Shown: piece by piece, positions 1 to 7,553 of the stretch
How the letters are laid out: each line of letters starts with the position of its first letter
Numbering within the stretch: the first letter of the stretch is position 1
Source of the DNA: a bacterium
GTDB lineage: Bacteria > Zhuqueibacterota > QNDG01 > JAGLOF01
DNA: 64,000 nucleotides
Assembly: GCA_016934955.1 (NCBI GenBank)
Contig: JAFGRY010000012.1
Location: 1-64,000, forward strand
Direction of reading: 5' to 3'
Translations under genes and position numbers: made by a program
Notes under the pieces: generated by a model
What the model saw: the letters and a program-made list of their open reading frames with translations, nothing else
Told to the model about the DNA's origin: nothing
Database searches by the model: none

Positions 1-25
1 CACGCTCATGGGACCAAACATCGCT

Positions 26-72
26 ACGCGGGTCTCCCGCGTGGGAACGCCTGCGTTTGCGGCTCCAGCCGC
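26..72. repeat. two-hairpin REP-like element, copy 1
   Basis: Two hairpins lie close together: ACGCGGG/CCCGCGT (26-32 and 36-42, loop TCT) and GCGGCT/AGCCGC (59-64 and 67-72, loop CC). The linker contains GGGAACGC and a TTTGCGGCTCC junction. The same arrangement with a similar linker occurs at 3051-3095, so this is a dispersed structured repeat and not chance GC richness. No gene overlaps it convincingly. Confidence 0.6.
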
Positions 73-119
73 TAATTGGCGGGATTGCGGAGAGTACCGG
101 CAAGGAGAATCGTTATGTC

Positions 120-144
120 ATGCCCGAGTGCTTCTGTCGGGCAT
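120..144. repeat. 8-bp perfect hairpin in intergenic DNA
   Basis: ATGCCCGA (120-127) and TCGGGCAT (137-144) form a perfect 8-bp stem with a 9-nt loop. No T-tract follows, so a terminator is not indicated. It sits in the same repeat-rich, gene-free stretch as the element at 26-72. Confidence 0.5.
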
Positions 145-279
145 CCAGGGGGGGGCTAGATGGATCAATCTAGAATGTCAATCGGTGCAATGGGCAGGCA
201 GTCCCTGCTGCTCCACGGCAGAATTGGCAGTTTCTGCTTGAAAATTCATAAAAGAAAATACATCTAAAAATTATTTTCC

Positions 280-308
280 TTGACATTCAAAAATAATATT
301 TGTATTTA
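280..308 (+). promoter_or_regulatory. candidate sigma-70-type promoter
   Basis: A consensus -35 TTGACA (280-285) is followed 17 nt later by TATTTA (303-308), a four-of-six match to the -10. The surroundings are A+T rich. It would drive the short frame at 395-529 and the beta-propeller gene at 554. Assigned by sequence match only. Confidence 0.4.
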
Positions 309-394
309 GCAATCATCATCATCATCGGAGACGGAAGCAGTATGCGGCGCCGGGTCAGGATGATTGCATCATTGATAAGACCAGGAGGTGTGTG

Positions 395-529
395 ATGAAG
401 GACCGATGGCGTGATGAGGTTTGCAGGATCAAGCAGTATATCGATGAGCATGTCTGTGACATCTGTTACATCTACGAACTGACCCCGATTATTCATGTTC
501 ACTTCAATGTAATCACATCCAGGTTGTAA
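395..529 (+). pseudogene. truncated AraC-type HTH reading frame, 44 aa
   Basis: The frame starts with ATG at 395, preceded by a perfect AGGAGG at good spacing, and encodes 44 residues ending at TAA 527. The middle reads RIKQYIDEHV and the end HVHFNVITSRL. This resembles the opening of an AraC/XylS DNA-binding domain (a YIxEH helix, then an HxHxxPxYxSRLF-like recognition helix), but the protein stops where the first helix-turn-helix would end. I infer a decayed regulator or a relic of transferred DNA. A functional micro-HTH is less likely. The family match is by eye on a short peptide. Confidence 0.4.
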
Positions 530-553
530 AATACATGTATAGGGGCAAGGCAC

Positions 554-1726
554 ATGAGCCTCAACAAGACGTCTGCTAAAATAAAAATTGCGAGCGTATG
601 TGTAATCTTGATTCTTTTGAGTATGTGTTTTGCAGGTGCATATACCATCCACCAGTCAAAGATATTAGCTGCCACACTTTCAGAAGATATGGAAGTCAAA
701 TATATTCTTGAAACTATAGGCTCTAATATAAAAGTATCGAAAAACAGCAATATAGGGCGCTGGGACGACGAAAAGACAAAATCGATTACTCTTCATGAAA
801 ATTTAACAATCGAAAGTGTAATAAATGCAGATGTGTTTCTTTATGGAGTCACTGCCGAACGAACAGACCATTTTGGTAATATTTATGTCGCCCAGCAATC
901 GAATGCTGAAATCTTGAAATTCGATCCAAATGGCACATATATAAAGACAATCGGTAAAAAAGGGCAAGGCCCCGGTGAGTTGTCAGGAAGTTTTTCTATT
1001 GCACAGCATTTTCACAACAATAATATTCATGTTATTGATTGGGAGTACGGGAGATATACTGAATATTCATTGCATGGATCTGTAATAAGGTCTATTCGAC
1101 TACCCAAGACTTATAACAGAGCTGGTGCCAGAGGATTTGATGTAGATGAATCCGGGAATCTATTGGTTGGATATGCCGATTGTAAAGATAGTTGCACGAT
1201 TGCTGTTTACGACCATAATATCAATTTTGTAAAGCGATTTGGTGAGACTGTTCATGTTTCAGGTTTAAAGCCTTTTGATAATATTGGTTTAATTAACTAT
1301 GCATCATCAGGACATTTTGTGAAAGATGGACCAAGAATATATTATATACATAGTGCGCCACATTTAATCAAAATTTACAACAGCATATACGAATTAACTG
1401 ACATAATATATCGCGAGAATGACTTGACACCAACAACATACGAATTAGTAGGGGCCCAAATGTACCAAACAAAGAATCCAAGTGTGGGTCGCTTCATTGG
1501 TTCTTGGAAAGAGTATATTATCATGTCAATTCTTATTAGAGGGGTAAAACCCTACAGTATTTTGGATTTTTATAATAAAAATGGTGAATACTTAACAACC
1601 TTGAAATTTAATACATATACACATGTTACTCATGTTGATAATCATGGTCAGCTATATGCACATACTTACACTCCAGACGGCGAAGAACAAATTAAACGCT
1701 ATCAGATAATTATAAAAAATAACTAA
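554..1726 (+). CDS. secreted or membrane-anchored 6-bladed beta-propeller protein
   Basis: 390 residues with an N-terminal hydrophobic segment (about residues 10-31) acting as a signal peptide or anchor. The body has repeating propeller-type phrases such as DHFGNIYVAQQSNAEILKFD and FDVDESGNLLVGY, as in NHL-like or 6-bladed propellers of the DUF5128 kind. KKGQGPGE is typical of that group. No catalytic motif is seen, so binding or sensing is the likely role. The start follows a purine-rich AGGGGCAAGG. The gene is visibly A+T rich, unlike everything downstream, which points to horizontal acquisition or an AT-biased local region. No operon partner is seen. Confidence 0.65.
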   Translation: MSLNKTSAKIKIASVCVILILLSMCFAGAYTIHQSKILAATLSEDMEVKYILETIGSNIKVSKNSNIGRWDDEKTKSITLHENLTIESVINADVFLYGVTAERTDHFGNIYVAQQSNAEILKFDPNGTYIKTIGKKGQGPGELSGSFSIAQHFHNNNIHVIDWEYGRYTEYSLHGSVIRSIRLPKTYNRAGARGFDVDESGNLLVGYADCKDSCTIAVYDHNINFVKRFGETVHVSGLKPFDNIGLINYASSGHFVKDGPRIYYIHSAPHLIKIYNSIYELTDIIYRENDLTPTTYELVGAQMYQTKNPSVGRFIGSWKEYIIMSILIRGVKPYSILDFYNKNGEYLTTLKFNTYTHVTHVDNHGQLYAHTYTPDGEEQIKRYQIIIKNN

Positions 1727-1794
1727 AATTGAAGCATTTATTGAGGAATTAATTGCACCGGTTTTCTATCCATCGGATGAGATAATAGTTCGTT

Positions 1795-3000
1795 TCAGCC
1801 CCCCACCACCGCCCTGATAAACGCATTCCCCTCCAGGGTGCCGTAGTAGCCCTGCTTCACGCTCTCTTCGTTGTACTCCGTCACACTGTCCGGCTCCTCC
1901 CCGGGGCGGTAGATGATGAACGGCACGGCGTCGTGCACGTGGGTGCGCACCTCGCAGGGGGTGGGGTGGTCGGGAATGAGGGCGATGGTGACCGGTTCGT
2001 CCATGTTCGCCGTCTCTTCCATGATCGTCTTCACCACCCGCCGGTCCAGGTATTCGATTGTCCTGGTTTTCAGCTCATAGTCGCCTTCGTGCCCGGCCTC
2101 GTCGCTGGCCTCGATGTGCAGGTAGACGAAATCCGTCCTTTTCAGGGCATCCAGCGCGGCCTGCGCTTTCCCCTCGTAATTCGTGTCATACAGCCCGGTG
2201 GCGCCCTCCACCTCGATCACCTCGAGCCCGGCGTAGACGCCGATCCCCTTGATCAGATCCACGGCCGAGATGACCGCGCCCGACAGTCCATACAGCTCCT
2301 TCAGCGTCTTCATCTCCGGCTTGTACCCGGGGGCCCACATCCAGATCGAATTGCCGGGGTCTTTGCCCGCGGCGATCCGCCGCCGGTTCACGGGGTGATC
2401 CGCGAGGATCTTCTGCGACCTGAGGATGAGGTCATTGAGCAGGGCCGCGGTCTTCTCGCCCTTCGGTCCCGTAGCCTGCACCATGACATCCCGGAAAGCA
2501 GTGCCCGGCACGTCGTGGGGGGGCGTGCAGGCGATCTCGTTCACCCCGTCCTTCACCAGCAGCAGGTGGCGGTAGCTGACGCCGGGGTGAAAGCGCACCC
2601 GCTCCGTGCCCAGCTGGTTCTGCAGGTCCCTGATGAGAATGTGGGATTCTTCCGAGGAGATGTGTCCCGCCGAGTGGTTTTTGATCCTGCCGTCCTCGAT
2701 GCAGATGAGGTTGACCCGCATGGCCAGGTCGTCGGGATTCACGGTGACCCCCATACTGGCAGCTTCCAGCACGCCCCGGCCCTGGTAGACCGCGTGTACG
2801 TCGTAGCCGAGCACGCCGAGGTTGGCGACCTCGCTGCCCGGGGGCATGTCCGCCGGGACCGTGACCAGGCGGCCGGTGCGGCCTTTTCTGCACAGCTCAT
2901 CGATGTGAGGAGTGTTCGCGGCCATGAGGGGGGTCCTCCCGCCCAGAGCAGGGATGGGGTAGTCGGCCATGCCGTCGCCGAGGATGATGATGTATTTCAT
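1795..3000 (-). CDS. apgM: ApgM-family phosphoglycerate mutase-like protein, possible homoserine kinase analogue
   Basis: 401 residues from the second in-frame ATG (MKYIIILGDGMADYP); an ATG five codons earlier is possible. It belongs to the alkaline-phosphatase-like ApgM family (archaeal-type 2,3-bisphosphoglycerate-independent phosphoglycerate mutase). Visible motifs are the metal-binding GDGMAD near the N-terminus, the catalytic-serine region PPGSEVANLGVLGYD, and the late metal ligands HIEASDEAGHEGD and LIPDHPTP. In many bacteria lacking ThrB, ApgM homologues next to threonine-synthesis genes have been proposed to act as homoserine kinase. Here threonine synthase is the next gene upstream on the same strand, 500 bp away. 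Glycolytic mutase activity remains possible. Confidence 0.8.
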   Translation of the reverse strand: MKYIIILGDGMADYPIPALGGRTPLMAANTPHIDELCRKGRTGRLVTVPADMPPGSEVANLGVLGYDVHAVYQGRGVLEAASMGVTVNPDDLAMRVNLICIEDGRIKNHSAGHISSEESHILIRDLQNQLGTERVRFHPGVSYRHLLLVKDGVNEIACTPPHDVPGTAFRDVMVQATGPKGEKTAALLNDLILRSQKILADHPVNRRRIAAGKDPGNSIWMWAPGYKPEMKTLKELYGLSGAVISAVDLIKGIGVYAGLEVIEVEGATGLYDTNYEGKAQAALDALKRTDFVYLHIEASDEAGHEGDYELKTRTIEYLDRRVVKTIMEETANMDEPVTIALIPDHPTPCEVRTHVHDAVPFIIYRPGEEPDSVTEYNEESVKQGYYGTLEGNAFIRAVVGG

Positions 3001-3050
3001 GGGTTTACCGATCATGTTTTCGTTTTTTCTCGTTTTCTTGTTTATTCTCG

Positions 3051-3095
3051 TTCCCGGCCTCCGGCCGGGAATGCGTGTCTTTGCGGCTCCGCCGC
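3051..3095. repeat. two-hairpin REP-like element, copy 2
   Basis: TTCCCGGCC/GGCCGGGAA (3051-3059 and 3063-3071, loop TCC) is followed after 11 nt by GCGGC/GCCGC (3083-3087 and 3091-3095, loop TCC). Architecture and linker match the copy at 26-72; both share GGGAAYGC and TTTGCGGCTCC. It lies just upstream of the apgM-like gene on the thrC side. Confidence 0.65.
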
Positions 3096-3170
3096 GTAAC
3101 GGGTTACCTGAAGATCAGAACTTTCAGTTGAATGTCTTGCTAGGTGCCATGTTCACGGCGTATTGCTCTT

Positions 3171-3198
3171 CTTACTTTTGTCTTGACACAAAAGTAAG
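3171..3198. repeat. 11-bp perfect hairpin
   Basis: CTTACTTTTGT (3171-3181) and ACAAAAGTAAG (3188-3198) form a perfect 11-bp stem with a 6-nt CTTGAC loop. It is A+T rich and is not followed by a T-run. It lies between two other repeats in the apgM-thrC gap. Confidence 0.6.
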
Positions 3199-3227
3199 CA
3201 AAAAGTCAAGGCCGACGTCGAACGGCT

Positions 3228-3338
3228 AAAAATTGCCATTGTCATACCGAAGGGGAAAAAAACTCGTCCCGGGTGAGAAACATCCCGGTCCTCAGACAGT
3301 TTTTCCCCTGACAGTCGGTATACCAATGCCAATTTTAT
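3228..3338. repeat. MITE-like imperfect palindrome of about 110 bp
   Basis: The left end (AAATTGCCATTG, CATACCGA, AGGGGAAAAA) reappears as reverse complement at the right end (TTTTTCCCCT, TCGGTAT, CAATGCCAATTT). The two arms of about 35 nt are nearly complementary, with one 5-nt bulge, around a core containing CCCGGG and CCCGG. This fits a miniature inverted-repeat element or a long dispersed hairpin. No transposase is nearby and no target-site duplication was confirmed. Confidence 0.6.
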
Positions 3339-3470
3339 TAACGCCGTTCTCCTAACGGCCGATTGATTGTAAAAAAGATAATGTCATGATCCTTATGGCG
3401 TTCGCCGTGTCGAAATGACAGGGCGTTGAGGCCGGCGGTCGGGGACCCCGGCTTGCCTGTTATTTCATTC

Positions 3471-3497
3471 TTTCGTGTCTTTTGTGTCCTTCGTTGG
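3471..3497. repeat. 9-nt periodic array, three units
   Basis: TTTCGTGTC, TTTTGTGTC and CTTCGTTGG follow each other directly, just past the thrC stop. A second array with the same 9-nt period but a different unit lies at 39617-39652. No function is apparent. Confidence 0.45.
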
Positions 3498-3500
3498 AGA

Positions 3501-4871
3501 CTAAGATCCGTAGCGCCCCAGCAAATACGCCTTGAACTCCCCGTATTCCTTCCCGATGGTATCGTACTGCTCCTCTTTCTCCTCGATGCCCTCCAGGCTG
3601 GGGGGCAGTTCGGGATCGAGGCCAAGCAGCTCCCGGATCTTCTCGGGGAACTTGGCCGGGTGGGCGGTCTCCAGGGAGACGCAGACCTGGTCATGAGTGT
3701 CGTGTTCGGGATAGTCGGTCAGGTACTGCTGCAGGCCGGCCCAGCCCACGGCGCCGTGGGGCTCGAGCAGCAGCTTGTGGCTGCTCCAGGCCTCCTGAAT
3801 CGTCTCTCCGGTCCAGCGGTCCGAGATGCTGATGGCGTACATGTCCCGGCGCATCTGTTTCAGATCGGGCATGATGCCGATGGCCCCGGTTTCGTCCATG
3901 GAGCCGTTGTAGACCGAAACCAGGCGGGAGATGTTGCTGGGGTGCCCGACGTTCATGGCGCTGGAAATGCAGTTGACCGAGGGCACGATGGGCGTGTATT
4001 GCCCGGTTTTGAGAAAGATCGGGTACTCGTCGTTCTCATTGGTGGCGATGATGAATTTCTTCACCGGCAGACCCATGCGCATGGCGATGACCCCGCCCAT
4101 CATGTCCCCGAAATTGCCCGACGGCACCGAGAAGATGATCTCCCTGTCCGCGCTGCCGCAGAGCCGGGAAAAGGCGTAGAAATAGTAGACCGTCTGGGGA
4201 ACGAGCCTGCCGATGTTGATGGAATTGGCCGAGGAGAGGTTCAGGTAGTCCAGCTCCCTGTCAGCAAAGGCCGTCTTTACCAGGGCCTGGCAGTCGTCGA
4301 ACTTGGCGTCAAGGCCGATGATCTGCACGTTCTTTCCCAGGGTGGTCATCTGCTTGCGCTGGCGGGCGGTCACTTCCGCCTCGGGAAAGAGCACCACCAC
4401 CTTGATGTTGTCGAGCCCGTAGAAGGCGTTGGCGATGGCGCTGCCCGTGTCGCCTGAGGTGGCGGTGAGGATGAGCAGGTTTCGCTTCTCCTTGTTCAGG
4501 TAGTGCTGCATGAGCCGGCCCATCATGCGGGCCGCGAAATCCTTGAACGAGGCGGTGGGGCCCTGATCAAGCCGCATCACGTATTTCTTCTCATACACGT
4601 GCTCCAGGGGAACAGCGAAATCGTAGGCGTCCTTCGTGATCGCCCGCAGGGCCTTGTCGCTGATCTGGCCGCCCAGAAAATAGCGGCTCACCTGGAAGGC
4701 GATTTTGTGGTAGTCCATTTTCGCATAGGAGGCTATCTCATCCGGGGGAATGACCGGGATGCGCTCGGGCATGTAGAGGCCGCGATCCGGGGCGATGCCC
4801 TTGAGAAGCGCCTCTCGAAAGGTCGCTTTTTCCGCTCTGCCATTGGTTGAGGAAAGGAGTATTTCGTCCAT
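3501..4871 (-). CDS. thrC: threonine synthase
   Basis: 456 residues from ATG 4871 (MDEILLSSTNGRAEKATFRE), chosen because AGAAGGGA precedes it; longer in-frame starts would overlap the upstream gene. PLP-dependent fold type II enzyme converting O-phosphohomoserine to threonine and phosphate. The PLP lysine lies in TASFKDFAARMM, and TATSGDTGSAIANAF is the phosphate-binding loop. Family-typical VPSGNFGDMMGG is also present. The N-terminus with YMPERIP is the long bacterial or fungal ThrC type. The aminotransferase upstream ends 16 nt before this start, suggesting co-transcription. Together with the ApgM-like protein downstream it may complete homoserine to threonine. Confidence 0.93.
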   Translation of the reverse strand: MDEILLSSTNGRAEKATFREALLKGIAPDRGLYMPERIPVIPPDEIASYAKMDYHKIAFQVSRYFLGGQISDKALRAITKDAYDFAVPLEHVYEKKYVMRLDQGPTASFKDFAARMMGRLMQHYLNKEKRNLLILTATSGDTGSAIANAFYGLDNIKVVVLFPEAEVTARQRKQMTTLGKNVQIIGLDAKFDDCQALVKTAFADRELDYLNLSSANSINIGRLVPQTVYYFYAFSRLCGSADREIIFSVPSGNFGDMMGGVIAMRMGLPVKKFIIATNENDEYPIFLKTGQYTPIVPSVNCISSAMNVGHPSNISRLVSVYNGSMDETGAIGIMPDLKQMRRDMYAISISDRWTGETIQEAWSSHKLLLEPHGAVGWAGLQQYLTDYPEHDTHDQVCVSLETAHPAKFPEKIRELLGLDPELPPSLEGIEEKEEQYDTIGKEYGEFKAYLLGRYGS

Positions 4872-4887
4872 TATTTCACGTTCCCTT

Positions 4888-6108
4888 CTAGAGTTGGTTG
4901 CTGATACAGTCGGCCAGCCGTTTGATCGCTTCGGCCAGCTGCTCCTCGCTCGCATAGGAGAAGTTCACCCTCATATGGTTGTTCTCGGGATTCTCTCCGT
5001 AGAACACTTCCCCGGGAACAAAGGCGACCTTGAACTTGATCGCTTCGTAAAAGAGCTTTTTGGTGTCGATATGTGCGGGCAGGGTTACCCAGAGAAAGAG
5101 GCCGCCTTCGGGTCTGGTCCAGGTAACGCCCGTCTTCTCCGGGAAATACCGTTCCATCGTTGCCAGAAACACCTTTAGCTTGCGGCCGTAGAATGTGCGG
5201 CATGTTGCCAGGTGGGCGTCGATATTCATGTCCCGCAGAAAGGCCGTACAGAGATCCTGGTTGTACTTTGGCGTATTGAGCAGGTTTCCTTCCTTGACGT
5301 TGGTCATGGCCTGAATGACCGCCGGCGGGCCGATGGCGAATCCCGTCCTGATACCCGGGCAGAAGAGCTTGGAGAACGTGTAGAGCCCGACCACATGGTC
5401 GCCGTCACGCTGCTGGTCGAGACTGTAGATGGCGGGAACGGTCTCACCCTGATAGCGGAAGGCGCGGTAGGGGCTGTCCTCGACGATGAGGATGCCGGTT
5501 TCGTAGCTGAGGTCGAGCAGCGCCTCCCGTTTCTCCAGGGACATGGTGATGCCCGTGGGGTTCTGAAAGTCAGGCACCACGTAGATGAATTTGGGCGTCT
5601 GCCCCGCTTTCCGCAGGTCGGCGATTTTTTTACGATACACGATGATGTCCGAGCCGTCCGGCTGCAGATTGACGCCGGCAAACCGGGGCCGCTGCATCTG
5701 AAAGGCGACGATGGCGCCGGCGAAGGTGGGGCGGTCCAGCAGCACCGTATCCCCCGGATTCAGCAGCACCCTGCCGATGATATCGAGCCCGTGCTGGCCC
5801 GAGGAGGTGATGACCAGGTTGTCCTTTTTAATGCCGATATTGTCCGCCGCCAGGTAGTCGGTAACCGCTTCCATGAGCGACGCTTCCCCCGGTACCGGCG
5901 AGTACTGGAACACCGCCTCCAGATTCTCCTCGAGAAGCCGGGCGGAGGCGGTTCTGATCCCCTCCTTCGGGAACATGTCAGGCGAAGGGAGGCCCCCCGC
6001 CAGGGAGATGATCTCGGGATCATTGCAGAGGGCCATGATCTTGCCGATGGAGTAGCCGCCGTATTCCCTGATATTGTCTGAAAAGAGCGCTTTCCAGTCG
6101 TGTTTCAT
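4888..6108 (-). CDS. PLP-dependent aminotransferase, 2-aminoadipate (LysN/MocR-like) family
   Basis: 406 residues, fold type I. DPEIISLAGGLPSPDMFP and QYSPVPGEASLMEAV near the N-terminus are characteristic of the 2-aminoadipate, aromatic and branched-chain aminotransferase group (LysN-like). SSGQHGLDIIGRVL is the PLP phosphate loop region, PDFQNPTG carries the PLP-contacting Asn, and TFSKLFCPGIRTGF holds the Schiff-base lysine. The DNA-binding domain of MocR regulators is absent, so it is an enzyme. Substrate cannot be read from sequence. It starts 21 nt after the unknown 414-residue gene and precedes thrC by 16 nt. Confidence 0.88.
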   Translation of the reverse strand: MKHDWKALFSDNIREYGGYSIGKIMALCNDPEIISLAGGLPSPDMFPKEGIRTASARLLEENLEAVFQYSPVPGEASLMEAVTDYLAADNIGIKKDNLVITSSGQHGLDIIGRVLLNPGDTVLLDRPTFAGAIVAFQMQRPRFAGVNLQPDGSDIIVYRKKIADLRKAGQTPKFIYVVPDFQNPTGITMSLEKREALLDLSYETGILIVEDSPYRAFRYQGETVPAIYSLDQQRDGDHVVGLYTFSKLFCPGIRTGFAIGPPAVIQAMTNVKEGNLLNTPKYNQDLCTAFLRDMNIDAHLATCRTFYGRKLKVFLATMERYFPEKTGVTWTRPEGGLFLWVTLPAHIDTKKLFYEAIKFKVAFVPGEVFYGENPENNHMRVNFSYASEEQLAEAIKRLADCISNQL

Positions 6109-6129
6109 CGCATCTCTCCTGTTTTCAGC

Positions 6130-7374
6130 TTACCTGGCGGCGCCGCCGAATTCGACCCGAATGTGATTTTTCATGAGATCCATGCCGTCGGTGGTCGCTT
6201 TCAGTGCTTTGTAGAAGATCACGTCGCCGATTTTTGCCGCATTGGCGTTCCGGTCCTCATCAGAGAGGAAGTAGGCCTCCATGGTATCCATCTCCCGGGC
6301 GGTGCCGTCGCTCTCGTATTTGTAGGTCATGTCCGTCCCTGATTTCAGCACTGTGTGCATGTGGCCGGTCCAGTTGAAATCGGCCATGCCCAGGTCGGGA
6401 TTGATGTAGATGTGGGCGGCCAGGCTGACGCCCCTGATGCCGCTTTCCTGCAGCTCTTTGGCGCACTGGATGAACGTTTCGGCGACGGCGCCGTTGCCCA
6501 CGTTGATTTCATAGATGGGAGAGGTTCCGTCGTCCCTGAGATACTCCTTCATGATGTTCAGGAGCATTCTGAACTGGATGAGATTCTGGGTAGAGAGGAG
6601 CATGGAAATTTTAATGTAGAGATTGGGAATGTCCCTGCCGTAATAACAGATCGCCGCGATGGTGCTCCAGCTGGGGTTGAGGTAGAAATTGCCGCCGGTT
6701 TCCAGGGCGGCGCGGGTGATCCCGTCCAGGTAGATGAGGTGGTTGTCGTTGGCCACTTCGATGCCGCCGAAATTGCCGAAGAAGGTTCCCTGGTTCTTGA
6801 GAATGAGCTGGGACTTGCCGCCGCCCGCATCCCGGCGGTCGAATTTTTTGCCCGTGACCTTTTCCAGTTCCTGAAAGCGTGTTTCCGGCTGGGGGATACC
6901 GATGAGGTTGGTGCTGCAGAACTTGGAGGCCCTCATGATATTTTCAGCCATTGTCAGGGTGGCCAGCAGGTCGCCGCTGTAGACATAGTGATCGGTGAGA
7001 GCGACTACCGAGATCATTTCACTGGGGACAAAACAGGGAGTGCCCGAATCCCCGCTTGCCGCGATCCGCCGCATGGCGTGGTGAGTGACCGGGGCGCCCT
7101 GCCATCCCGACACCTGGCTGCGGGCGGTGCCATAGGCGTCGTTGTAGGTGATGCCGTTCTCTTTTTCGAAATCGGCGACTTTGGGAAACTGTTTCACCAG
7201 CGTTTCCGCTTCCGTGATCATATCGCCGAATCCCTTCTCCTCACACCGTTTCTTCCTGGTGCTGAAATCCCGCTGTTTTTCGATGGTCTCGATGATGTGA
7301 GCCGCGCCACCGTGATGCTTCTTGACCGCGTCCATGGCCTTGATGTCGCCGGTTGATAACAGTTTGAAATGCAT
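6130..7374 (-). CDS. conserved-looking protein of unknown function in amine-dehydrogenase cluster
   Basis: 414 residues from ATG 7374, chosen for its GGGAGGTG ribosome site; a 45-residue upstream extension has no such support. I do not recognise the family. It is soluble with no signal peptide, and has a Gly/Asn-rich block (GGGKSQLILKNQGTFFGNFG), a GRDIPNLYIKIS segment and a late DLGMADFNWTGHMHTVL block with His and Asp residues that could bind metal or substrate. The alternating pattern would suit an alpha/beta barrel, but this is only an impression. It lies between an SDR and an aminotransferase on the same strand, so an enzyme of amino- or keto-acid metabolism is plausible. Confidence 0.85.
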   Translation of the reverse strand: MHFKLLSTGDIKAMDAVKKHHGGAAHIIETIEKQRDFSTRKKRCEEKGFGDMITEAETLVKQFPKVADFEKENGITYNDAYGTARSQVSGWQGAPVTHHAMRRIAASGDSGTPCFVPSEMISVVALTDHYVYSGDLLATLTMAENIMRASKFCSTNLIGIPQPETRFQELEKVTGKKFDRRDAGGGKSQLILKNQGTFFGNFGGIEVANDNHLIYLDGITRAALETGGNFYLNPSWSTIAAICYYGRDIPNLYIKISMLLSTQNLIQFRMLLNIMKEYLRDDGTSPIYEINVGNGAVAETFIQCAKELQESGIRGVSLAAHIYINPDLGMADFNWTGHMHTVLKSGTDMTYKYESDGTAREMDTMEAYFLSDEDRNANAAKIGDVIFYKALKATTDGMDLMKNHIRVEFGGAAR

Positions 7375-7514
7375 AACACCTCCCAGTTGGATGTATGACA
7401 TCGCCGCCGGATTACCGCGGGCAAACCGGGCAGCGGACCGGTAGAACGGTGTGCCGTTTTCAGGAGGAGCAGGAGAGTGATACCAGGATGAGCCGGAATA
7501 TAACCGCATAAACA

Positions 7515-7541
7515 GCGGGGCCGTGATTAGCCCGGCCCCGC
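7515..7541 (-). terminator. 9-bp GC hairpin between SDR and unknown gene
   Basis: GCGGGGCCG (7515-7523) and CGGCCCCGC (7533-7541) form a perfect 9-bp stem with a 9-nt loop, 12 nt past the SDR stop. Only a weak TGTTTAT follows on the minus strand, so it may be a partial terminator or an mRNA-stabilising hairpin. Confidence 0.5.
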
Positions 7542-7553
7542 GTGGTCGATCTT

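Noticed and set aside
8..241. 77-codon frame at the window start
   Set aside because: It runs through a two-hairpin repeat and another hairpin, and its peptide shows no family features.
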